Source: Calvatia gigantea
Taxonomy: Eukaryota; Basidiomycota; Agaricomycetes; Agaricales; Lycoperdaceae
Reading direction: 5' to 3'
Length of the DNA stretch: 64,000 bases
Assembly: GCA_025093985.1 (NCBI GenBank)
Contig: JACAAK010000009.1
Location: 558,001-622,000, forward strand
Positions 1 through 10,949 of this stretch are shown here, piece after piece; position 1 is the first letter of the stretch, and each line of letters begins with the position of its first letter. The notes beneath the pieces are model-generated. The model was not told the DNA's origin and made no database searches. It worked only from the letters and a program-made list of their open reading frames with translations. Position numbers and translations under genes: made by a program.

Positions 1-1496
1 TCTTGCTCATGCTCGCGTTCGGAACTCATCTGCACCTTTTCCTCTCGTAGAGTAGGAGACCCGCGGCCAATCAGAAGACTTCTTGAGTCTCTTCCACCAA
101 CGGACGAGTCCACCGATAACGCTGCAGATACGACGGATCTAAAATGTCCAGCGCAAACACTAAACAAATCCTCCACATCTGCATCCGTGTCCGTAGTCAT
201 ATCCATACCGCCGCTTATCCGCCTACCAGTCCCTTGCAGTCTTGCCAAAAGTCGTTTCCGCGCAGTCATAGCGTCGTTGGTATATCCAGACTGAGAACTA
301 GGACCTGCACCTGAGCTTTTGGCGAGAGTGGGCTTACGGGAAAAATGCTCTCGGATAGTGTCTCCGTCCTGTTCCCAATCTTCTTGGACTTGGAGGGTGG
401 AGAGGATGTGACGCATGAGTTGTGATTCTTGTTGTGTGGAGCAGCTTCCACGGCGAGAGGTATGGTTAGTGAAGGAGGAAGGAGGATAGTCAGATTCGCG
501 TTTTCCTTGATAGCCCGAGTTTCTTGGCACATTCGTCCCTGTGGTGTATCCGAATCTTCCGGATGGTGTTTGGGATTGATTTGAAACTCGTTTCGAAAAC
601 CGTAAGGGCTTGGGGGGTTTGAGAGAAGGAACGGTGGGTGGTAAACGGAGCTTTGATTCCCTCCGTTGCATGCTGGCATCGAAACCAAGAATGGAGTTTA
701 CAACTTGCGAGTCATAACTCCGCGATTTACGAAGGACAGCAGCGCGTAGGGTCGAACTTCGCCTGCTCTGAGAAGAGGACCGAAAAGACCCTCTCGGTTC
801 AGGATGCGCAGGCCGGACATAAGGGAGCAACGAAGGCGGGGTCGGAAAATCCTTGAATGACACATCAGGTGTAAGCCCCTCAGCGGGAGTAAAGGGTCGA
901 ACGAAGGGCGAGTCGTCATAAGCGCCAGGGAAAGATCGGTCCTCGGGTAAGATACCGTCATACCAAAATTCTGTATCTGTATCCGGATCGGAAAATTGGA
1001 ATTTGACGGGACCTGTAACGATCAAATCCTCAGTAGATGAGGCAGGTTCGTAGGTAGTCGCTGAATCTGCGGGTGAAGGAGGTGGAGAATCGAATACACT
1101 TGGTTGGGTCTTTGATCGTCCCGTGCTTGAGGATGGGCTGATATCCTTCGTGCCTTGTTTTACGATAGGTCCGCTACAGGTCCGCACGGTTAGGTTGAGG
1201 GGGTTACGACTGGAGGATCGCGTATGTCTTTTGGCATTAGACCTTTCGAGGTTGCCCTGCGACGTCCAAGTCGCCAAAATGGCAACCTCATGCTTTCCCT
1301 GGCGTTCGCGTTTGAATGCTTTCCACAACCTTGCAGCACCTGATAGAGGGCTCTTTCCCGCCCCTGTCCCTTTGCAAATAATAGTTCAGGTATGGATATG
1401 GCGTCAGAATAACGATCACTCACTTTGAGTAGTTTGCCAGGGCCAAGCCGGATAGCGACTACCAGGCTCGATGGCCATAGGGTAGTGTGTTGGCAT
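1..1496 (-). CDS. Ser/Pro-rich hypothetical protein, 3' end outside window
   Basis: Two exons are visible: 1424-1496 (start codon at 1496, 24 codons plus one base) and 1369 down to base 1. They are separated by a 54 bp GTGAGT..AAAG intron. Exon 2 is open for its whole 1369 bases in one frame, but it has no early ATG, so simple ORF calling misses it and reports shorter ORFs in other frames. The visible ~480 residues are rich in Ser, Pro, Thr and Arg and look largely disordered. There is one modestly conserved-looking aromatic/acidic stretch around the residues Thr-Glu-Phe-Trp-Tyr-Asp-Gly near base 970. I recognise no domain. The role is unknown and the C-terminus is missing. Confidence rests on the long open frame plus a clean intron. 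Confidence 0.72.
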
Positions 1497-1693
1497 TGCA
1501 CCTGCCTCAGCTCCATCCTTAGCTAGGAGGATATATATCTACTAGAAGTTCGTTTAGCGTTGGTGATAAGATATGGCCGCATTTCTGTGGATGGAATTAG
1601 GGTGGAAAACAAACAAATATGTTTGTCCGCAATATATTTCTGATATTTGATTTCTCCACAAACCTAAACGTCCGCCAGGCGTCGACAGCAGCG

Positions 1694-3202
1694 ATGGCCG
1701 CTGTGCCAGTAACTCCCTCTTATTCACGATTCCACGCCATTGTAGCCGCAACTCCGGGCTCAGGCCTTCCTCCGAGACCAACGCCGTACCCACCCCCCTC
1801 ATATCCACCACGGACCCCCCTAACCAACACTGGGAAACGTCGCCGGGATGGTTCCGACCGCACTTCCAGTTTCTCTAAAGCCTTCAAGAGCGCCGCAAAA
1901 AACGAATTGACCGCTTCGCGCCAGGCGAGCCTGCTCCTCTCGTCGCTAGTTCCGTACTTACCCGACCCTTGCAGCGGCCGAAAAAATATACATCCAAGGA
2001 CCTCATGCTCGAGGCTCTCAAGCAAGCCTTTAAACATGGTCGCGCTGTCGACTTTCATGGGAGTTATGAAGTCGTAGAAGCTGGTATCGCACACAAACAA
2101 CGCGTTCAGACTCTGACTATCGACATCTGGCGAGCCACAGGCTACAGATTTACGTGCGCATATCCCCTCATATATATTCGCAATTTGTGATTGATCTTAC
2201 ATCTCTCCAGAGTCAAAGATCACCCTCGCATCAACAATGGCCACAAAACTCGGTTCTGGTGCTCGCAAGACGAAGCGCACCGCTCCAAATCGTCAAAACT
2301 CGCACGCATGCCCAACTCGACTTCCAAACCCCGGATTTCTAGCGCAGGTGAAGCCCTCGCCAAGGCCCGCTACCCTTGTAAAAGCCGTCTCCTCATCTCC
2401 TCGCGCGACTGTTCCGGCAGTATCTCTGGTGCACGATTAATAACTATCCGGATGCACCATCATGTCACTCATGAACCCTACGTTGATACCTCTCTCCCGC
2501 CAGAACTTGCGCAGGCCGTATATGAATCTTTTGGATGGTCTAATATTGGCGGTACGGCAACACCTTGGACCTGCTACTGTACCTGGTGGCTCCTCGCTTG
2601 TATCGATGCCCCCATTACCTCCTGAGGTTATGGGCTTCCCTGATGACGGAGAAGACATGGATGATGACGAGGAAGACGCAGAAGCTGAAGCAGAAGAAGA
2701 CGAAGATGAGGATGAGGAAATGAACTCAGTTTCTCAACCAACAGAAGCCCCTATTGAACCCCTCCCGGAACCTGCTTTATCTGAGCCTGGGTCTGCCCAT
2801 CTACGCCGAGATCCGGCAAGTGTTGGCGCCAATGTCAGTGCAAGAGCCAGCCCGAATTTTCCTTCGAACTACAATACCGTGGTAGCCCCGAACACCGCGA
2901 AAAACGGCCCCAACGGCCCCAACCTCAACGCAAATCCTAACACCCACACTTTTGCCAACATCATCAGCGCTCATAATACCAGTTCTTCTGACCGCTCCCT
3001 TGATCCCCATCATTACCACCAACGTATGCGTGCCCATATCACCAACATTCGCGAATTCTGCGACGGCCTCGAATACCAACTTCAGTTTAATGATTACCGC
3101 ATGTTAGACGTTCTCGAACGTGAAGGAGCATCGTTTCTCCGCCTCGTCCAAGATTGTTTAAAAAAGGAGGGCAGGTTAGATCCCGCGGGGTCTATGGGCT
3201 GA
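1694..3202 (+). CDS. Putative zinc-binding (WRKY-GCM1/FAR1-like?) acidic nuclear protein
   Basis: Model: 1694-1924, 1975-2153, 2211-2517, 2627-3202 (430 aa). The first intron would be GC..AG (GCGAGC donor), the second GT..AG. The third junction (2518-2626, GTATAT..GAG) is weak; a frameshift there is the alternative. The central part contains KTRFWCSQDEAHR, a downstream Tyr-Pro-Cys and RMHHHVTHEPYVD. The C..C..HxH order resembles the WRKY-GCM1 zinc-binding fold of FAR1/Mutator-type DNA-binding proteins; that is inference from spacing, not a database match. It is followed by a long Asp/Glu run (bases 2655-2720), a low-complexity Asn-rich region, and a well-ordered C-terminal helical stretch (bases ~3025-3180, beginning MRAHITNIREFCDGLEYQL). 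A DNA-binding or chromatin role is possible. Confidence 0.6.
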
Positions 3203-4486
3203 TCCTGCTGACTGTATCACTGTCCTCGGGAGGAGAGTGACTTATTGTATGACAGGCGCATAATTTATGTTAGTTTATCTCGTGCTTAGTGTATTGTGCT
3301 GGGCAATAGGTTTCTCTGGTTTTCTGTGCTCATTTTTTTTTTACGACGTCGAAGTAATTTGGTCCCAAACCTGGGCCCGGAGCTGGATTGGCAACCTTCA
3401 CAAGGGACTTTGGTTTAGCTTGTAAATTAGGTTTCAAATTTAACGCATTTGGTGAATGATTGATGCAACTCTTGCTCAACATTGATGAGTTAAGTATGTA
3501 CTTGATGCGCTACCTGGGGGTGCTTGGCATCTAGGCTATGACATACAAACAAAAAGGTTAGTGCACACAATTGCAAAGGCTGCCACTTGTCACAACCGGC
3601 AATGCATTGTGTGTTCTTCACAATAAATCCCAACGGTTTATTTCTGTTAAAGTAATGGAAAGGTCTTACCGATATACAGAAGGTTTGCCTATCAAAGGCA
3701 AAAGGGTCCAACATTTACTCAAGATTCTTAGTTGCACTTAAGTGCCTTATGAGATGGAAAACACACGTAATGAATAGGACAAGGCCAACGTGCTTCTGTC
3801 GCCTCATTCCATTGGTCTAGCTCGCGCCACCACTGGCCAAATGATTCAACGAAACAAGAATTCGTAACCGTATGGACACTGCTTTTCGATTACGAGATTA
3901 AGGCGGAGATCACGAGAAGTCAATGTGGGGTTATGGCGGCAAGGAGAACCAATACCGACCGTACGTATGGATCTTGTGGCTGAGCGCTGGGCGCTGAAAT
4001 CCTGATGCACGAAAAGGGAGGGGTCAAGTGGAAATGACATGGTGGCGGTATAGCATTATTTGGAGCTTGGGGATACGTCGAGGAATACAAACAACTGATG
4101 GCATGCAAACAACGCCGTTAATTATAACACCTCCCTCCGCACTTTCCATGCGATTTTTAAGAGCACCCATTATCAGGCAACCTCAACGACCCTCCATCTT
4201 GCTTTGCGAAGGCCACACAAAAAACCTCTCCACATAATGTGTTTGGTCATACCCGTAAAAGGCTGTGTACCAGGGAAGACTCTGGAAGGGGACACTGCTC
4301 TTTTTCAGGCCCATGCCTTCCCACCGCTGTATTTCGACTGCCACGCAACGTAAATGATTGTTGCTCCTTATAGCATCGGATATGTGGCTGCTGGGATATG
4401 TTTTTAGGAGGAAGCCAGTGCTGGATACTACCATACCTCACAGACCTCTCGGGATCTCACGCCTGCCACAGGTGTCCTGGTCTTCC
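3203..4486. other. Intergenic stretch without a supported gene
   Basis: About 1.3 kb between the acidic protein gene and the minisatellite upstream of the NACHT gene. It holds only short overlapping ORFs on both strands, none with splice-supported extension or a family signature. T-rich and A-rich tracts near 3336 are compatible with a 3' end of the preceding gene. Confidence 0.5.
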
Positions 4487-4577
4487 TTGCCTCTTGCCTC
4501 TTGCCTCTTGCCTCTTGCCTCTTGCATCTCGTCTCTCGTCTCTCGTCTCTCGTCTCTTGTCTCTTGTCTCTTGCTCC
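4487..4577 (+). repeat. Heptanucleotide minisatellite (TTGCCTC / TCGTCTC / TTGTCTC)
   Basis: About thirteen tandem 7-base units run just upstream of the NACHT gene start. A block of TTGCCTC units changes into TCGTCTC units and then TTGTCTC units, so point variants have been amplified in blocks. The strand shown is pyrimidine-only apart from single Gs. It ends about 45 bases before the NACHT start codon, so it probably lies in its promoter or 5' leader. Confidence 0.9.
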
Positions 4578-4623
4578 TTGCCTTTGTTTGTTACTGTCTA
4601 TCACCTGAGTTCCCTGTTTCATA

Positions 4624-7365
4624 ATGGGGGTATTTCATCGTTTTCTCCAGGGCACCCCCAGCGGCCCTCCCGATGCTACCACTAGGGATCCGCCTATGAT
4701 CTCGCTTTCCGTCCGTGCGTCAAGCTATCTTCTAGAACACCAGCGGGAAGCAGAGCAATCCCAAATTTTAGAATCCGGGTCTCGCGTGTCAGTTTCCGCA
4801 ACATCTCCGAGCGGAGAGCCCCAACCACCTGAAGTTGACATTAGACCTTCCGTCGACTACTCAGGTGCGTGTTCCAATGATTCAAACGGACAGGTGCTAA
4901 AGTCTGGTCATTCACAACCCCCGGGCGTTTCCCTTCCCTACGGCATTGGTGTATTTGCAGCGGGGTCTTCGTCTAACACAACCGTCGGTGGCTTTTTTCC
5001 CAACGGAAGCGGTTTTTACTTTCACAAACCAGTGATGAAAGAAGTTCATGAACATCACGGTCCTAGCGGTGAGTAGTTTAGTTTGCTCCGATGAACATCA
5101 AGAACCGAGGGCCAATTTATCTGTTCAGTGCTGCAAGAAATGGCCAAATATATCATTCCTGGTGCGGAATTTGACTCTTCCGAGCGCGATGATCCTCCCC
5201 GGTGCCACCCGGACACCCGAACAGACTTCATTGAGCAGCTCCAGACACAGATTCATAACAGTATCCTGGGAACAAGGATTATTTGGCTTGTAGGACCGGC
5301 TGGTGTTGGCAAATCTGCAATCATGCAAAGCCTGGCCGAAACAGTGTGCCCTCTTCCCACCATGAGATGTGCAACTCTGTTCTTCTCCCGACCTAATCAC
5401 CGAGACGACCCCAAAAAAGTTTTCACAACTTTGGCGTACGGCCTTGCTGTGGCTGACCCAGATTACCGCCACTACATAGGAGAAAAGATCGCCACTGATC
5501 CTGGTTTCCTAGACAAGTCCCTCGACGAGCAGTTCAAACGCCTCTTCGTCGCTCCATTCACGACAGGCGGCGTCAGTGTTGGCTTTCAAAATTGGGTAGT
5601 GTTTTTGGATGGTTTTGATGAAATTGACGGCGAGAGAGATCAATGCAGGTTATTGGGTCTTATTCGCGAATCCCTCTCGCTCCCTACCCAAGCTACGCCG
5701 TTCATCTGGATCATCGCCAGCCGACCTGAGGCTCATCTGCAAGCATCTTTTCGCCGGGTCGAGGAAAAGGCCCGGTACTTCTTGAAACTTGAGATACCAA
5801 TCGACTCCGAGGAGGCCCTGCGAAGTGTGGAACGCTATCTCCACACAGAATTTACAAGAATTCGACACGACTACTCGGATATTGTGCCCTCATTGTGGCC
5901 ATCCGAGAATGATTTCCTGCAGCTCACAAAAGCTTCTTCTGGGCTATTCATTTTCGCCTCAACGCTGGTCGACTACGTTGGCAAAGAAAATCCGGTACTG
6001 CGCCTTAAATATATAATTTGTTTAATTGGCCAAATCACGGCGAGCCGCCAGGAGCCATCCTACGAGGTAGAAAGGAACCCGTTCCATGCTCTTGACATTC
6101 TGTATACGACAATCATGTCGGATATACCGTCCGACGCCCTTCCCGCAACAAAAACCATTCTTGGGTTCTACCTTCTCGGAGACGATGTTGGGGAGTACCG
6201 AAATCTCCTCGTTGTCTGCAATATATTGGGACTTGAACAGCATGCTGTTTATGCCGCGTTGCGCAAACTACACTCGGTCCTTACCGTTCCATCACCAGAC
6301 AAGGCGCATGAGGAACCTGTTAGGTTTCTGCATGCCTCATTCTCGGATTTCCTCAAAGATCGTTCTCGCTCCCAGTCCTTCTACGTTGACTCGGATCATG
6401 AGCTTATGAAGATATGGCGATGTTATGCCAATGTCGTCAAATTGGCTCCTGTAGAAGGTAAACCTCGAGTTCAACTTCCTCCTGGACACATTGTGATATT
6501 TGTTGTGTTGAATAGCTCTTAGTGACCATATCACACTCTCCTGGGAGCCGCCGTCCACCGTTGAGAAGGGGGAGCTTCGTAAATTGATCCAAAAACGAGC
6601 TCAACGGTTCTGGTTTATTATCTTAATTCGCTCCTGCCACGATCCGTCATGCCAGCACGTGAACATGCGACATCGTCTCACACCCGACACGGCTGAACTC
6701 GTGGAGATTTTTGAGAAACTCGGTTCGGAGTTGTTTGAGAGAAAAAGGTCGGAGTCTCGCGGGGATGATATGGCGTCCTTCTGTGGCTGGCTCCTTAGTC
6801 ACGTATGTCTTATTTAATCATATCTTATTCAAACGCTCATCCTTCCATAGGCACCAGTTACATTTCGTCGGAGAGTGATCTCTAGGGAGTATGGTCTGAT
6901 GCAGCTTACCGAACATGATTTAGACAACATGTTCAGGGGCCTTTGGATAAGAAAGTGGGGTTTTTACCATCTCCGCTCTCACTACTTCGACACTCCCATA
7001 TGGCGACGGAAAAGATTTGACTTGCAGGTGGGTTGATATCTACAGTACGAACGAAATACCATTGTTGAACCTTTTTTTTCTGCTAGAATCTCAGCATTGA
7101 CCAATGGAATCGAACAAAACGACTTGCTTTGGATCAAAACCAGGGCGTTTCATGGGAAACCCGTCCGCTCAACTGGAGTGTTTTGGCTAACCTGTTGATA
7201 CTGCAGAGGAAGCTCGATGTTGAACAGAGCCTCGCGGTCAAGGTCACAATCGTACGGATAAAACCAACAGAACATTACGCCGTCATTGGACCTCTTCGCC
7301 TCGCAATTTACAACGTATTTGATCTCGAATACCTCGTATTTCCTTATGTTGAAGGGCAGAATTAG
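4624..7365 (+). CDS. NACHT-domain NTPase (NLR-like)
   Basis: Five exons, 4624-5068, 5129-6457, 6516-6802, 6851-7027 and 7087-7365, give an 838-residue protein; all introns are GT..AG and 48-60 bp. The NACHT core has Walker A GPAGVGKS (residues ~204-211) and an acidic Walker B VVFLDGFDEI (~305-314). Next come the helical sequences typical of basidiomycete NACHT proteins, including the FLHASFSDFL motif around bases 6325-6355. The ~148 N-terminal residues are Ser/Pro/Gly-rich and match no effector domain I know. The C-terminus has no WD40, ankyrin or TPR repeats. By family, such proteins are nucleotide-driven oligomerising switches in fungal non-self recognition or cell death. That role is inferred here, and the partner or trigger is unknown. 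Confidence 0.93.
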
Positions 7366-7653
7366 AATAAAACGCAAGTATACATTGGCGGTCCACGATT
7401 TTATGAGAACAGCAGTTATCGTCCGGGTCTCTCTCGCCACCACCAACCCCACCGCTGTCACCACACCGGACGCCATCACCCTTGGCTACGACAACTACAA
7501 CACCGCATACCAGGATAACGTAATTGAATGATGATGAAGCGATGACTCAAATTCTTCTCGAGAGCCTAAATTAACTATCTGATGGCTTGGACGCGTATCC
7601 GGTCAAGCTATTGCTCAGCGATTCCTCCCTCCAAACCAGGAAGGAACAAACTT

Positions 7654-10600
7654 TCAACCGCTAGCATCAACTTCATCGATTACACTGCTCAATATCTCAC
7701 CCAATCCGACCACACCCATCAACCCATCCGAAATACCCTCTGCCTGATTTTCCCCTTGATCTTCACCGACAGCAACGGCATGTAAAAACTCGCGATAACC
7801 TTCGACGATCCGTTCCCTCACATGATGCACCAAAACTCCTACAGTGCCGCTCCCAACGCCCACAGTGGTATCTCCTGAGGAGTCGAGGTACAACTTCATC
7901 TTCGCAAGTGCGTTGCGCAAGTCACGTTGACAGGATTCCTGAAAGAGCTGGTCCACCTGTTTCGGCGGAAGGCGCTTCGTCGTTGGTGTTGACGACGGGC
8001 CAGGAGCGGGAGGGTTTGAAGAGGTTATTAAGGGAGGTGTCGAGGAGGGTATGGATGAAGGTGAGAGCCAGGGTGCGAGAACCCGGCAAGCAACCGTCGT
8101 ACATTCGTGAATGACATTTTCACAGACTTTACGTAGTGCCTGGTCAATGTTCTAACGGATAGGTTGAGTCAGTTTGAGCCGTCATTTTATGAGGGTTCGA
8201 CTCACGTGTCGTAGGTCACCTTGTTTGCCGTGTGCTCCAACGCCAAGTGTGCCGAAGAATGCTTCGGGAAGCGGTAGTAGACCAGATGTCCGGCTCAACA
8301 AACTTGCCAGTGTGTCTATCAACCACATTATATGGGTGTCAGTGTGTTCTTTGCATGGGACATCCCAGAAGAGTCTTCACCTGTTACCCCCCCACCAAGA
8401 ATCCCAGCATTTGCACCCGGGCCCGAGCCCGGATCTGCAGAAGCCCCAGCAATCCCAGAGCTTCCAAACCCGCCACCACCGAGCTCAAAATCCGTAATAA
8501 CCTCCTTCAAAATCAACAAATGCCTCAACAAAAACAACTCGCTATCCAACACACCCGCGCTACCTTTTCGCGCTTTTATATTCTCGCCCGCGGTGATCAA
8601 GGACTGGTGGCAGAGTTGGATGGCTTCTTGAGCTATATCTTCGAATATAGCAGGCTACATAGACCAATATGCACCAGTCAACCTCATTAAGGGAGACAAC
8701 AAGTAGTAAATATCTTACCTGAACGAAATCTCGAAGTTGTTCTAAGACCCACACCACCTTTCGGACGGTTGGATACCAACTATCTCTGTCCCGCAACAAG
8801 CTGCCTTTGGGCAAACCGCCAAGTGTCGCTTCACTCACACTCGTTTTTTCGTTGAGGTGCAATTGCGCCTTGCCTCCGACCTTGCCCTTGTGCGTTTCTG
8901 ACGATTTGTTCAGGACTCTTCGAGGTACGTTCCAAGCGGAGCAAGAAGATACATACCAATGAGTACTTCGGGCCAATTCAAGTCTTCGGGTTTAGGCACA
9001 TAGTACCTAACCTCGCTCTGAATCATTGCTTGTGCCTTGAAAAATAACCGCGTCTGTGCATCTTGCAGGACCATTTGCAACAACCGACTTATATGAAGCC
9101 TTCCTAGCTTTCTATTCCCTTTACCCCCGTCTCGTTGCTGCTGCCATCTGGCAGAATCTAAATCCACTGCGAGTTCATCGTTGGTATTACCGCTATCATC
9201 GTCGTCATCGTCAGATAGTTCTGAATTGGCAGAGGTGGAGGTGGGGGAGTTGGTGAACGTAGAGGAATCAAGGACCATAAGCGCCTGGAGGACCGTGCAG
9301 ACCTCGCAGAGAGCTGTCAAGCGTGGCTCGTGGAGGATCCGTGGGCGAAGGTCGTCATACAAGATATCACAAAGTTTTTCTAGATATTGACTTCCGGTCA
9401 TTTGAGTGAGTAAAACTGGACTCAGGTTTAAGAATATGGCGAGACTCACTACAACTCTTCTTCGGCCGTGCTGAAGAATGTTCGGTATAGGTTGAATTCG
9501 TCGGTGCATAGTTGTTTTAGGAAGCTGCAACCGGCCCTGGTCTGTAATCGTGCACATAATATTGAGTCTTTGTCGCAGATAATAGCATAAAAGTTGCATT
9601 CACCAGCTCGACTAACTCTCCTCGTACGACGTCTAGACCCTTGATCTCCTCTTGTATCCACCCGGCCAACAAGGTCCTTCGAGCCCCAAAATATGCGGCG
9701 TAGCACTCGCTTAAGAGTGAAGTTAAATCTTCGGGATAAGCGGCAGCTCTACGCTCGAGCTCCCGTAAAAGAGGATGAACTTTAGGTGCTATGGAGCCAA
9801 AGCGAGTGTATAATAAGTGGTGTTGGGCTATTTGTGAAACGTCCTACAGATTCCTTCAATAGGTTAACAGATAGGAAGGGGACAAAATGCGCACCTTCTC
9901 GGAGAGACGTCTGGAAATGTCTGCCGTCAGGGCTCTCAGAGAGCCCACGAATGACATTTTGATCAACGTCATGGCGCGTGTCATGCACTGCTGAAACCGA
10001 AGCAGATAGACTTCGGCTTCACGGTAGTGCCTCTACATCCACGAACACTTCAGCCTCTGGATGTAGGAACAAACAGAGCGAGAACGTACATGAGCTTTCA
10101 GGAAGCTGATACACACGTCAATGCGCTCCACCGTGTACAAGAAGTCCGGTTGGAAAATGAGCAATTCGCCAGGCTGGTTCAACATCCGTGTTGCTCTCTC
10201 CAATTCCTGGAAATATTCCAAATGTTCTCCGATATCTTCTATGACTTCTAGAAGTTTATCCTGTATTTCTTTGAGTTACGAAAGAAACATATATGAAGCA
10301 CTCACTCTCTCCTCAACGATGCGCTCACATCCTTCCTTGACTACCCTTCCATTCTCTTCGACTCTCCACCACTCCTCGTACATCTCCTCAAGCGTGCTAT
10401 CAACCTCTTCCATCCGCTGAAGCAACCCTTCGCACACCTCCAAATGGTCCATAAGAGAAGCAACATGTGCCCGAAAATGAGATTCCTGACTGTGCGCGAC
10501 GGATCGATCAATCAGAGTAAACCAGTCGTAAAACTGTTCTGGAGATTGGATAGGCAATTTTGGATGTAACGCGTGAGTCTGATGCGCCCTCGTGGCAACG

Positions 10601-10949
10601 TTTGATGGGGTGTTGGGCCGGGATGAAGGTGAACCAAGTGAGGCAGATTGAGACAGTTTCACAAGTGGGGTTCCAGGACGTGAATTTGACGGTCCCACAT
10701 CCTCTTGTGTCGTGAACTACCACATATGTGAGTTACACATGCTGAACGTCTGTGCGCATTGAAAGACATTACGCGGAGTGGCAGCGGTATCTTCTCGTTG
10801 GCAGCTCTGAGCGCACTGATGCTCCTGAGTTCAAGGTCACCCAACGGGGCTTTCGCCTCCCATTCTTCAACGCTGATAACCTTGCGCGCTGGCGTTACCG
10901 GTGATGCTATTGCTGGTGGACGTCGTCCCGATGCGCGGGTGGACGCCAT
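7654..10949 (-). CDS. COG3: Conserved oligomeric Golgi complex subunit 3
   Basis: Eleven exons (10949-10773, 10716-10306, 10260-10090, 10032-9895, 9843-9604, 9541-9450, 9390-8957, 8897-8719, 8654-8381, 8315-8206, 8151-7654) encode 907 residues with every junction in phase. COG3/Sec34 is a lobe A subunit of the COG tether, which captures retrograde vesicles at the Golgi. Diagnostic stretches are the coiled-coil with EYFQELERATRMLNQPGE, then TRAGCSFLKQLCTDEFNLY, then LEKLCDILYDDLRPRILHEP, and IFEDIAQEAIQLCHQSL near the C-terminus. The N-terminal ~120 residues and a Gly/Ser/Pro loop near base 8400 are low complexity, as usual in fungi. A start 78 bases upstream (11027) is also in frame, but 10949 (MASTRASG..) is preferred. 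The 3' end converges on the NACHT gene, 288 bp away. Confidence 0.96.

Noticed and set aside
266..688. 140-codon minus ORF
   Set aside because: It starts inside the exon of the 1-1496 gene in a different frame; the other frame is open far longer and has a supporting intron.
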